Source: Tachypleus tridentatus (lineage: Eukaryota; Arthropoda; Merostomata; Xiphosura; Limulidae). From it: DNA of 64,000 nt. Where the stretch lies: positions 43,580,348 to 43,644,347 of the forward strand of contig NC_134825.1 of NCBI RefSeq assembly GCF_004210375.1, read 5' to 3'. Shown one piece after another: positions 1-10,578 of the stretch (the first letter of the stretch is position 1; every line of letters starts with the position of its first letter). The notes beneath the pieces are model-generated. The model was not told the origin of the DNA and ran no database searches. It saw nothing but the letters and a program-made list of their open reading frames with translations. Both the position numbers and the translations under genes were made by a program.

Positions 1-184
1 ATTGGGTTGACTATAATTGGTAACTTAGCACATCTGTCGCATAGGATTTTAAAACATCATTACTAAACACGTTTAAATATTTGTAGCCGCATCATAACGA
101 CTTATAAAACGGCTTTGGGTTTTATTGTTTTCAAGTACAAACTTTGAAATCTAATTACAGTCTTTGACTCTGGAAGTCAAACGC

Positions 185-420
185 TTTCACGTAATATATT
201 AGCCCATCCCCAAGGTCTCTTAGATCAATTTATTTTAATCCTGCCTAAAATAATTTCAGTTTGAGGGTAGGCTGATAGATATCCTAATGAGTAATAAGAC
301 TGCATCAGGTGCACGCGCGCCCAGCGGGTGGTATTACCGACACATACCATCTGGCTGATAAAAAGAAGAAAAAGAAAAAAGTCTTATAGGATCATTTAGT
401 CTGATCCTGCCTTAAGAGAT
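185..420 (-). repeat. Dispersed repeat, second copy in MMP intron 6
   Basis: Its reverse complement shares TTTAGGCAGGATTA, GTGCAC, TTACTC.T.AGGAT and ATAAGACCTT-like words with about 29165-29375. Both copies have the GGCAGGATTA motif at both ends, so the family may have related termini. Class unknown. Confidence 0.55.
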
Positions 421-1800
421 TTCGCGTGCCGTGACCACTGAGGACTTCCTATTGTTGTTGTTTTTCTTCCATTCATATGCATCATCACTTTGTACTTGGT
501 AGTGTTGTTCAGGACATGGTGTAAGGTATGAGATCTTTCATGTTCCTAATAACAATCCAGTCTTTCCTTGGACAAAAGAGGTAACTTAATTGTTTAATAC
601 TGAAAGCGAAATAATTAAAGTTCATTAACAACTACGAGTTATTTGACATTAAGTGAGATTTTGCACACATTCTTATACACTGATAATATGGTAGGTCAAA
701 GTGACGAGAAGTTCTGAATACCTTTCAGGAAATCTCCTCCAGGCTGTCATTTAGTATAAATAAATTATACTAGACAGAAGTGTTTTTATACGTTCCTCCT
801 GTTTAGTCCATTCCGAATTTCTAATCAGAGAAGTACAGAATCAGGGTTAATTTTATCTTTCGTGTCACAAGTCACTACCCAGAAGGAGTTTCATTCAAAG
901 TTAAACATCATCAATTGAGCTGAACCGTGGAGACTCCTAAAGGAATAACTAAAATACCACTTTATCTGCAGTGTATAAAATACTATTTTTTCACGCCTCT
1001 GATTCAAAATTCTCAGTGCGCTAATTAAGAGAAATGTGAACAGAAATAAAAAATGCAGTCTAGCATGAATTTAATGATTCCATTACTATGCCTTGCAACT
1101 TTCGGCGTCAAAACACCATAGAACTCCACTTAGTTTCATTTTCACAGGTAGTTGCTATCTTCTCCTCCATTGTTTATAGACGGATGTTTTGTTGGTATTC
1201 CTTATTTCCTTAGAATACAAAGTTACTTCTATCTCTGTTGAGCTAATTGAACGAAAGCTAACAAGTTCTAATGATAGAATAGAATGCAACGTAATGTCTT
1301 GAGGATAAAACATACTCTTTATAAATATCCAGCGAGCCAACCAGTGATGGTTGTGCTGCCATAGGATGGTATTATCCATACACAAGTAGAACACTTGTGG
1401 AACATAAGTATGTTTTTTTTTTTATTATTACTACACAGTAGGCTATTAGCACTCATTCCACTGAAGGGAACCGAACTCCAGATTTTACCTTCGTAATGCT
1501 GTAAACTTGCCGCTGTCTCACTGGAAAACGACAACTGCAGTTATTTTACGCGAAAATTCTGATTTTCTCACTATCTGTAATACTGATGTTACTAAAAAAC
1601 GTTTGATATTTCTAAATGTTTCTGTTGCTCGTTATAAATATCGAGAAAAGTTATTTAAGTTAATGAAAGTCAGTAAAAGTGAAAAAGTTCAAGTTAAACA
1701 AAAGAAGGATGTCATTGAAACTAAGACAAAATTAGTGAGAGATATAGATTTAGACTGTGTTCACAAATTAGTCATCAATAGTATATAGTACTAACTTTTA
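421..1800. other. No feature recognised
   Basis: AT-rich sequence. An open + strand frame at 1507-1788 (93 codons from TTG; internal ATG late) is rich in Lys and Val but resembles nothing I know. No splice-site support. Confidence 0.5.
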
Positions 1801-1837
1801 AAGTGTTATAATAACAGGTTATATTATAATAACAGGG

Positions 1838-2092
1838 CAGACAAAAATAATTCATTTTGTCAATTGGGTTCTAAAATAACTAAACCAGATTGTATGTACT
1901 TTTGATGTAAAAGAGAATTATCTAATGATTTGAATACAATTGTGGTAACACACGGAGTAACGTAAGTGAACTTATTACTTAATATAACATAATAAAAAAG
2001 TAGAGAAGAATAATTCGTCTTGTCCATTGGGTTCTAAAATAATTGAACTAGCTTGAGTGGACTTTTGACATATAAGAGAATTATTAAAAGCT
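1838..2092. repeat. Pair of related direct repeats, about 162 bp apart
   Basis: 1838-1930 and 2003-2092 share the words AATAATTC, TTGTC.ATTGGGTTCTAAA, ACTTTTGA and AAGAGAATTAT. The family is unknown. It may be an old tandem duplication. Confidence 0.6.
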
Positions 2093-2335
2093 CCGGATAA
2101 AACAGAGGTGATTATCTGTGTAATGAACATTTGTATACAAGTTTAACTCGTTTTAGTATATTATTTTAAAACAAATGGATGGATTGTGTACTGTCTGTTT
2201 ATTGTTGAAATTTATTGCCAACAAGTCACAGATACCTTCTCTAAATAATCGCAGTTCTAAAAAAAACAGAAAAACATAAAAGCAAAAGAAAAAAGTGGAG
2301 AATTAACGAAATTAAAGACGTGAATGCGTGTGTTT

Positions 2336-2440
2336 ATTACAGAAAAGCCATGAGGCTATCTGCTGATTCCACCGAATAGAATCGAATCTCTGGTTTGAGC
2401 ATTGTAAATCCCTTGAGTTACCGCTGCACCATCGGGGGAC
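2336..2440 (-). repeat. SINE-C
   Basis: Reverse orientation: ACAGAAAAGCCATGAGGCTA, GAATCGAATCTCTGGTTTGA and ACCGCTGCACCATCGGGGGA. Confidence 0.65.
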
Positions 2441-2579
2441 AACTCGTAGATAGCATTTAAGTTACTCTATATTCCGTTTTTCTGAGTTGTGCATCTGCAA
2501 AAGATGTATATATTGATTCTTTTGTCTACAAATTTAAAAAAGAAGTGTAAAATATTATACACACTTTAAAATACATCGT

Positions 2580-2793
2580 GTGGCCTAGCATGACTCAGAG
2601 GTTAGGGAAAATTCTCAATCTGCGGGTCGCAGGATCAAGTTCCTTTGTTGAATATGCTCGCTCTTTTAGCCGCGAGGACATTATATAACATTCAATCCTA
2701 ATGTTTGCTCTGTTAATTCAAAATTAGAGACGCTATCCCAGATAACCCTCGAGTAGCTTTGCGCAAAATGTAACAGAACAAACAAACAAACAA
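2580..2793 (+). repeat. SINE-A, degraded
   Basis: A tRNA-derived head (TGGCCTAGCATGACTC, GGGTCGCAGGATCAAGTTCC), a body with CCCTCGAGTAGCTTTGCGC and an (AAAC)n tail ending at the 104-bp duplication. Confidence 0.8.
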
Positions 2794-2800
2794 TTTTCAT

Positions 2801-3008
2801 TGTGGAAACGGTAAAATATATCTTTGCTAGATAGATGTTCATTAGTGGGAGCTACAAAACGTTTAAATTACTTTGTTTGCCTCATCTTGTCTTCGAAATC
2901 TTCATGTGGAAACGGTAAAATATATCTTTGCTAGAGAGATGTTCATTAGTGGGAGCTACAACACGTTTAAATTACTTTGTTTGCTTCATCTTGTCTTCGA
3001 AATCTTCA
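2801..3008. repeat. 104-bp tandem duplication
   Basis: 2801-2904 and 2905-3008 are adjacent copies starting TGTGGAAACGGTAAAATATA, differing at a handful of bases (TAGATAGATG and TAGAGAGATG; TACAAAACG and TACAACACG). Confidence 0.93.
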
Positions 3009-3024
3009 TGTGCGGATGAAACAA

Positions 3025-3130
3025 GAAAACTTTGGTTATTGTTAAGCACAAAACTACACAATGGACTTCCTGTGCTTTGCCCACCACGAGTATGGAAACT
3101 TGATTTTATATCGTCGTGAACTGTTGGTGG
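3025..3130 (-). repeat. SINE-B, truncated
   Basis: Reverse orientation: GTTAAGCACAAAACTACACA, TGGACTTCCTGTGCTTTGCC, CACCACGAGTATGGAAACTT. Confidence 0.65.
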
Positions 3131-3384
3131 GACTCAAGTACAGATAAAGGAATTAAATATTCATAGCAGATACGAGTTTTTCAAAGCCTCACAACGTCTC
3201 AGATTCAAATCAATCATTGATTGTCTGTTGCAAAACTATTTACACGTGATGAAATGAGACTATAAAAGTAAAATGAAATCAGGTTATCCATAACCAGATC
3301 ATTTAGAATAAAAAGTAGAATCTACTCCCTGAATGTAGTATTTCATCCATCATAATTATTCGAAATCTCTATAGACACTAGAGT

Positions 3385-3480
3385 CTCCCGCTAGTACAAT
3401 ACTAAAATCAGGGGTTCGATTTCACTCGCTGGACTCAGCAGATAGCCCGCTGTGGCTGTGCTATAAGAAAATCAAACACG
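3385..3480 (+). repeat. SINE-C (variant tRNA-derived SINE)
   Basis: GAGTCTCCCGCTAGTACAAT, AGGGGTTCGATTTCACTCGC and GATAGCCCGCTGTGGCTGTG. It differs from SINE-B in the 3' half, which reads AGCCCG.TGTGGCT.TGCTATAAG. Confidence 0.65.
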
Positions 3481-3785
3481 CATGAACAGTAGAATAAAAC
3501 CTGAAACATCTAGGCTAAAATTACAACTATTAAAGAAACAAAATATGATTATTCTCCCAAATTATGAAATATTTCGTTCTTTCATATGTTTAGTATCTAT
3601 TTATATATTAAATGTCAATCATTTGTGTACCAAAGATATCTAGTAGCACCTAGAAAACTCGTGTTTTTTTTAAAATTATGACTTACGCTACTACCCAAAT
3701 AAGTGAACATAGTACACATTTCCCAACTATCAAGTCCAGTTACTTGAAAAGGAATAAAGAAAAACAAACCAAAAGATGAAATCTA

Positions 3786-5096
3786 CAGGGTGTCCCAAAA
3801 TAACGTTTACACTCTTTGACTGTGTATAGCTAATAAACCGTTTCTTTTGTTTCAGATTTGACTTGTGTCCAAGGATGGCGGATAATCAGCTTACAATCGA
3901 GCACAAAATATTCATTCTCAAAACTTTTTGGAAAGTCGAAAACAAAGCTGAAGTGCAAAAACGTTTTACGAGAAAGTTCCATATGGATACGCCATCTCGC
4001 CCCAGCACTTCACGCATCATCGTCAAGTCTGATGAACACGGAACTCTCCACCATATGAGAAAGGGTCGCTCCGGTCGAAAAAGATCATCAACAAGCCCAA
4101 CAAGAGAGCAAGAGGTCATTGATAATGTTCTGAATTCTCCAAGAAAATCAGTGCGCCAACTGTCTCGTGAAACAGGTATCCCTAAATCCAGCGTTCATCG
4201 CATTTTGAAGCGTTCCCAATTCAAAAGATTCATCCCATTGCTTGTTCACGCTCTGAATGAAGATGACCCTGATCGAAGGGATAAGTTCTGTGAATGGTAT
4301 CTTGCTAGATGTGCAGGCGATGATGAATTTCCACCCAAAATTGTTTAGAGTGATGAAGCAACGTTTAAGCTGAATGGCTCAATAACTCGACACAACTGCA
4401 CCTAGTGGGCAACAAAAAATCCACATGTTACAGAGGAACATCACTTGAATTTGCCTGGAGTGACTGTGTGGTGTGGTCTGTCCGCTAGGGGACTCATCGG
4501 ACCATTCTTTTTCCAAGACATCGTAACAGGATTGAATTATTTCAACATGCAACAAGAGTTTGCCATGCCACGCATCCAAGAACAATTTGGAGAAGAAGAG
4601 TGTTTCTTCCAGTAGGATGGCGCTCCTCCCCACTTCCATCGCGATGTGGGAGCTTATCTGGATGCATCTATGCCAGACAGATGGATTGGACGAAGAGGAA
4701 GTGTAGAATTTCCTGCTAGATCACCATATTGCCCTTTTTGTGCAACAATTGACGAATTAAGAGTTGCAATTGAAGAACAATGTGCTTTAATACCAGATGA
4801 GATAGTGTTTGATATGTGCACTTCCATTTCTTCCCGTTATGAGATGTGTCTGGAGCAGAACGGATTTCAGTTTAAACACCTGAAGTGAAGCAAGCAAATT
4901 GTGACATTTTACAATTTCAACCAAGGAGAGTTTTCCTTGGGAAGAATTTTATTTGTTATTTTTTCTCTTGATTTCAGTATTTAATCTTTAAATAAATCCT
5001 TTGGCTATCATATGTATCTTGTTTCATTGTTAAAATCAATAAACAAGGCAAGTTATAATGATCCAAAGAGTGTAAACGTTATTTTGGGACACCCTG
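3786..5096 (+). mobile_element. Mariner-type DNA transposon, complete ends, dead transposase
   Basis: A 1311-bp element is flanked by TA on both sides. The first 33 bases (3786-3818) and the reverse complement of the last 33 (5064-5096) are identical, starting CAGGGTGTCCCAAAATAACG. Perfect ends with a broken gene suggest fairly recent insertion by transposase supplied in trans. Confidence 0.93.
3875..4888 (+). pseudogene. Mariner-type transposase, three in-frame TAG stops
   Basis: The frame begins [20 protein letters not shown], with helix-turn-helix regions including [20 protein letters not shown]. It continues to the catalytic core: SDEATFKLNG with the first Asp, DGAPPHFHRD with the second, and IGRRGSVEFPARSP near the third. 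TAG stops sit at 4346-4348 (expected Trp), 4403-4405 and 4613-4615 (expected Gln before DGAPPH). The whole gene stays in one frame to the stop at 4886-4888. About 20 residues carrying the third acidic residue after RSP appear deleted. Inactive. Confidence 0.9.
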
Positions 5097-5109
5097 TATA
5101 TAAGTATAA

Positions 5110-5434
5110 TATTACTGTCTGTTACATATTCACGCAACTACTTCGTAGGACTTGGATGGATCTTCACTAAAATAAATATAGAGGTTCGTTAGACCTATTC
5201 GAGAGTGCATACAAATTTCCAGTTTGTGGTTTTTATGAGCGATTCCGCGTTTTTAATCACTACATCACCCCATGTTGTTGGATCTTCACCAAATTTGTAA
5301 TGAAGGTTTGTTGAGTCCATGCGGAGACACATGAAAAATTGCAGTTTTATTTCGTGTTTTGCAGCTTTTGTGGGCGTTTTTGCGTTTTTTACAATTACGT
5401 ATAAGGAAAACAACTCTTCATGTCCTAATTTCAT
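5110..5434 (-). repeat. Dispersed repeat, second copy in MMP intron 3
   Basis: The reverse complement shares order and words with 25740-26035: GTAATTGTAAA, CAAAAACGCCCA.AAAA, CTGCAA, ACAAATTTGGTGA-like and GGATCTA. A minus-strand open frame across it is not protein-like. Confidence 0.55.
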
Positions 5435-6814
5435 TAATTATGAATTTACATAACCCACGTTTAGTAGATGCGTACTACAGCTAGTAATATATAAGTACTT
5501 TGTTCGTAGACTTCATCAAATTCCATATAACTGTTGTTTTTACTGAGGATAACTTAAAAAAGTACACTTTTGTTAACACTTAAATGAAACCTCAGTTTTC
5601 GGACTGATGGCCGAACCTCATCAGAAACACAAAAACATGATTATGTTATTACTCCACCAGCACATGAAGTTTCACAACGTCAAATACATTACATTAAAAT
5701 TATTTTAAATAAGTAAATCAACAATTCACGAAGAAACGGAATGTATCAGAACTAATTTGTAAATTGTTTGGAATTTTGGAGGAGGTTTAATATCACTAAC
5801 ACTGATCTTTTTTCTTTTTTTGGAAGGATATGTACTAGCCCTTTTGAACGCAAAACATCTAGATTATAAAAATATGTTCAGGGCAGAAATTTACTACTTC
5901 CAAGACGGGAATATTTCTTGTATTTAATAACATCTGAAAACAGGAAGGATCTTTGACTCTAAACAAGGTGAACATGTTATGGATTCACTCAAACAAAGCT
6001 TCCATTCATATCTTTTCTTCAATTGTTGTATAATTTAAGCAGCTAGAGATTTCTGTACAAAGATACAGCGGCTTAGTCACTGATACCGTGTTTATGGATT
6101 TCTGTGTGATTGGACTGTTGAAACTGGTGCAGTAGGTGGATTATGGAAAGCATGTGGGTAGAAGTGGTATACTTGTACATGGCGACCTTATAACGAAGGC
6201 TTTCGCAGGGCTGTTTTTCATGTGCATGGTTATCAGGTAATGCATGGCTGGACATGGCGATATGAATTGTCGCGACGTAGGATAGCTCTGAAATTATTTT
6301 AATGTTACGTATCCAACTCCCTGTAATAGTTCTCTGGTTTGTATCTAAATGGAATTTTACTCTAAGTTCTAAAAACATTAGTCTGAATGAAATCTTACTT
6401 AAAATTTAAGAGCATAACATATGTCTTTTCTGTATTTACATATTTTGCCATAACTATATCTGAGCTTATTCGGCAGAAAGGATTAATCTAATGTTGAAAT
6501 ACAATTCAGAGATAGAACCAAGTTCGTTTGATAACTTATGAGTCTGGTTAGTCCTGCCGATCTTAGAATCTTTTATTGGTAGACATATGACAAAACCGAT
6601 GATTAATTAACTCAAATTACATGACTTTTTCAAAGGTTTTTGTTGTCATTCTTGTGCTAGAAAAAAATAACACTAAAGAATATTTTTTAATTCAACACGA
6701 TGAATAAATGACATATTTTTTGAATAACCATACCATCACAATAACGACTTCTACGTAAAAGTTACAACGATTTATATCATGTCGAAAGCAATTATCGATA
6801 TATTCTGAATATTG
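5435..6814. other. No gene recognised
   Basis: AT-rich sequence. A 101-codon minus-strand frame (6073-6378), starting MFLELRVKFHLDTNQRTITG, is not recognisable and has no repeat or splice context. Confidence 0.5.
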
Positions 6815-6890
6815 TTCTTTGTTTCAACGAAAAACTACACAAAAGGCTACCTGCGTTCTGTCCACTATGTGAAATCCAACACCGGTTTTT
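6815..6890 (-). repeat. SINE-B fragment
   Basis: Reverse orientation: AAAAACTACACAAAAGGCTA, CCTGCGTTCTGTCCACTATG. Short and degraded. Confidence 0.5.
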
Positions 6891-7163
6891 AAGTAGATTG
6901 TTTTAGAGTTGGTTCACATTTTAAAGTAATATATTATCAAAATAAAGTTTGTTTAGCTTAAACTATATTTAAAACTGATAATAAAACGGCATTTATAATA
7001 AGTTCCAAACAAGATAGAAATATTTGAAAAACAACTAAGAAAATGACTAAACTAAAATAAGGTACAATTTATAAACATGTTATATCAGTAGAAAATAGTA
7101 ATATAAAGTTGTGTGGAATATATATATATTTAATCCGAGTGCAGAAAAAGATACCCTACAATT

Positions 7164-7424
7164 TTGGTTTGTTTTGAATTTCGCGCAAAGCTTTACGAGG
7201 GCTATCTGCTAATTTTGTAGTGTAAGACTAGAAGGAAGGCGAATTGCCATCACAACCCACTGCCAACTCTTGGGGTACTCTTTTACCCACGAATAGTGGG
7301 ATTGACCGTTACATTATAACACCCTCATGGTTGAAAGGGCGAGCATGTTTGGTGTGAGAAGGATTCGAACCCGGGAACCTCAGATCACGAGTCGAGTGCC
7401 TTAACCATCTGGCGATGTCGGGCC
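7164..7424 (-). repeat. SINE-A
   Basis: Reverse orientation: starts GGTTTGTTTTGAATTTCGCG and ends with the head GGCGATGTCGGGCCG. The B-box-like GGATTCGAACCC is kept. Confidence 0.88.
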
Positions 7425-7454
7425 GCACATACAATTAAGTTCGCTTGTTGTGAA

Positions 7455-7575
7455 ATTTTGCGAGTGATGGAATATATCACCGGGTGGGGCAGTAGTGGGT
7501 TGAAGAGCTTACGATGTTAAAAAGTCCGAGGTTAGCTTCCCCTCAGCGAATACAGTACAGTAGTTCAGAGGTGGC
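7455..7575 (+). repeat. SINE-C, degraded
   Basis: ACCGGGTGGGGCAGTAGTGG and AAAAAGTCCGAGGTTAGCTT keep the head order of SINE-C. Confidence 0.45.
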
Positions 7576-10299
7576 TTTTCTGTAAAAAATAAAAATTGGT
7601 CAAATTATTTAAGACATATGTTTTCTACTATCAAAATATCAGCTGTGTTTTTTATTTGTTCTTGCTGTTCTTGTGTACGCCCAAACAGTGCAGCTTTATA
7701 GAAAAAAAAAACTAAACCCAAGTTAGGACTTTGTAATTTATTTTATGCATGTTTGTCAAAGCATGTAATTCAAAAAAGTGGAAAACTTCGCTTTGTACCA
7801 GTAAGGAAGATCTTTTAAAAGCTAATCTTCATACATTTTGAAACAAATATAATTATTAGTCCCTTCAATGTACACGTAAGCAACCCACCCAAAGTTTAAC
7901 CTCAATAGATTTAGTCGACCAGGGCTGGGTACTTGAAATATAATGCTATCTCGTACTTCAGAATAGCCTGCGGGATTCTTATCTAAAATTAAAAAACAAC
8001 AACTCAGAACAATGTTTATTTCTTAAGTTTGAGAAATCAAACACATATATATAAATGGACATACATATTGTTAAGGACAGCATTATTTTGTTGCTTCTAA
8101 CAGTAAATCCTTAAGTATTCTTCACATGTTTATTTGCATGCATATGTACAGTCAGTGTGACGAGTTAAGTAAGGAAAATGTATATATATATATTCATGCA
8201 ACAGTAAATTAATAGAAATACAATATTAAAACTTATAATAACGGTTATTACAAATAATGATTTTATACAAAAGTTTCACAAACTTACAAACAATATTGAG
8301 TCTTCTACCTGGTCTGGAACTTGATATCTTATTGAGAGTTCACGAAAAGCAAACTAATTATGTGTTAATATAGCACCATTCACTTAACAGGGAACTAGCT
8401 AGCTCTGCGTCTAGTTTCCCACAGACGAAGTTGTGCAATGTTTTCATTAAAAACATTAATGCCCGATGTGAATCCATTGAAAATAAAGAGTTTGTAATGT
8501 TCGAAGTCTTTAAACGTTCCTGGTGAATATGTATTAATCACAGTTATAACTTCCGAGGTTTACAGTATACCAACTATAACTAACCAGTAATATACAGTGT
8601 ATCTCGGCGCGTCTCGTTGGTTATATTTGTAGGCGTGAGGATAGATTCTAGAAAGTTCAGCCTGCATAACAATACTGGCGGTACGCTAGTGTTCATATAC
8701 AGACATTATGTTCTTGATTCTTACATTCGAGAATCTTCTAGAATGTTAGTGAATAAACGAAATTTTAACAATACAGATTTAACAGTATAAGTTATGTACA
8801 TTTATAAGAATAAATTTAACTTAATTTTAAATCCGTCACAAAGATTTGGCAGAAGTAAAATAACAAAAGTGCTTTCGTTTTGAGATTAAAGTTATGTATG
8901 TATATTTAGATACTTGGTGTAGTGCATTACCAAAGTATGAGATTGAAATAAAAATAGTAACAAACAAAAGAAAATTGAAAACTTGATATTGTTTTTATAA
9001 AATTAAGTATTTATTGAGTGATGTAATTAACTGTTTAACGCACGTACAATATTTATACATATATTTCTGCATAAATAAATGTATAATGCTTTATAATAGC
9101 ATATCATTCTGTCTACTTCTTTAACCGTGTTACAGATTTAGTTAATAAGTGTTATCGTTTTGTGTGTTTCTCTATTGCTGCAATTATTGAAGCACGTTTG
9201 TGTCATTCTTCAATGAGTGTTAGAAATCGAAACTAATTTAGTGAGAAACTCATTTTTATGTTTATTATTTGTCAAATTACGTCAAAGTAATGTTTCTTTG
9301 TGCTAGCTTTCAATGTAGCTATATATCTTATTCAGTCTTATAAAAGTCTTTCGCTAACCTCCAAATAAAGCATTGAAATCGAATATATATAGAGGGTTAT
9401 CTAATGGTTGTTTTTAACCACGTATACATCTATATCAGGCTCATATATGGCTCTAAAAACAACTCAACTTGCCGTTATTGAAAGCTATCCTTTTTCATCT
9501 CTTTAGAAGAAGAAACCATAAGTATCACAAAATTCACCGTGCACTAACATTCCGGTTCATTTTGTTTATTTAATGAAGTTCGATTTATCCCATTTTTACC
9601 ATAAAAAACGATGTTGCGTGTAAGAAAAATATGTATTTCGTAAGTTCCAAGCATAAATAACCAGCGAATAATAAGTACTAAGTCACATTACTTCATTTCT
9701 GTTATAAACGTAATGAATTTAAAACCAATGTTACATAGATTTCTTATGCTCGTTCTCAAGGTTTTGTTCTTGAAATTGTTTGTACTTTAAAATTTATGGT
9801 AAAAATTAGAAATGTGATAATATTCTAGTCGTAGATACCAATAAACTTAACTATCAATCAGTTTGCTTTTAGATTAATGCAGAATCGAACCAAGGATTAC
9901 TCGCACGTGAGTAAATACTCTATCAACATTAGTTAAATTATACCTCAGATATTTAAAAAGAAAAAGAAACTACCCAGTAGTACAGGAATTCCAAGAAGTA
10001 TATCATTGCATGTCAACTTCCGGACTATCTTCGGTATTGGCTTCCTACATTTAGTCATCACGGGATATTTAACTTTCTGATCATATTCATTACCTACATA
10101 CAGTATAGTGATGTCTAGTTTTTAATTTCTGCTCTGTGCTTACTATTCGGTGTTTGATCTGTATTTGGAAACCAGGTTCGTACTTCTGGACTGAAACATA
10201 TAGTGAAAGCAAATAACGGGAAATTTAATTAGTTAAACAAAAGTTTTAATGAATGAAAGTGTTCGACCTTGGCTTCTATACATGGTACGAGTACGGGAA
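7576..10299. other. Upstream flank of MMP, nothing recognised
   Basis: AT-rich, no open frame of note and no recognisable repeat. Enhancers could lie here, but none is visible by eye. Confidence 0.55.
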
Positions 10300-10325
10300 T
10301 GACGGCAGCTGAGCTGGGAACTGCC

Positions 10326-10332
10326 TGACTCA
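10326..10332 (+). promoter_or_regulatory. AP-1 consensus site TGACTCA
   Basis: An exact TGACTCA heptamer lies 139 bp upstream of the MMP start codon. AP-1 (Jun/Fos) sites near the start are established control elements of many MMP genes, including stress- and wound-induced ones. The match is short, so function is inferred from position. Confidence 0.4.
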
Positions 10333-10402
10333 CCACGAATAATCAGACTCTTAAATGCGCCAGAGACTCGAGGAGCAGACGGCAATCGCAGAGTTACCTG
10401 AG

Positions 10403-10408
10403 CACGTG
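10403..10408 (+). promoter_or_regulatory. Palindromic E-box CACGTG
   Basis: A CACGTG hexamer lies 63 bp before the MMP start codon, within the G+C-rich segment. It is a binding motif for bHLH factors. It is short, so its use is uncertain. Confidence 0.25.
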
Positions 10409-10470
10409 CGACTAGTGCGCTCGCTTAGTTTTAAAACTTCGTAATTTAACTCAGCAAGTTAATAGCTATT

Positions 10471-10578
10471 ATGGGACCCAATTTTTGTTTTGGTTTTCTT
10501 TCTGCTGTAGTAGGGATTTCAGTTATTGTTTCGAATGCGATGCCCGCACAAATATCGGATTCTGATCTACAAGCAATG
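10471..10578 (+). CDS. MMP exon 1: signal peptide and start of prodomain
   Basis: Encodes residues 1-36. The ATG at 10471 is the only one that gives a signal peptide: a short N-terminus, a hydrophobic core ([15 protein letters not shown]) and a likely cleavage near residue 23. The exon ends in phase 0 at a good donor (ATG|gtacgt), and the prodomain start (SDSDLQAM) runs straight into exon 2. The unspliced frame continues to a stop at 10671, which is intron read-through. Confidence 0.9.

Larger units (their letters stand above)
10300..10470 (+). promoter_or_regulatory. Probable MMP promoter and 5' UTR
   Basis: The 170 bp before the MMP start codon are clearly richer in G and C than the surroundings. 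They contain an AP-1 consensus (10326-10332) and a palindromic E-box (10403-10408). No convincing TATA box was seen, and the transcription start is not defined. Confidence 0.45.

Noticed and set aside
1507-1788. 93-codon + strand frame with basic C-terminal part
   Set aside because: It begins at a TTG, has no recognisable domain or splice context, and AT-rich DNA yields such frames by chance.
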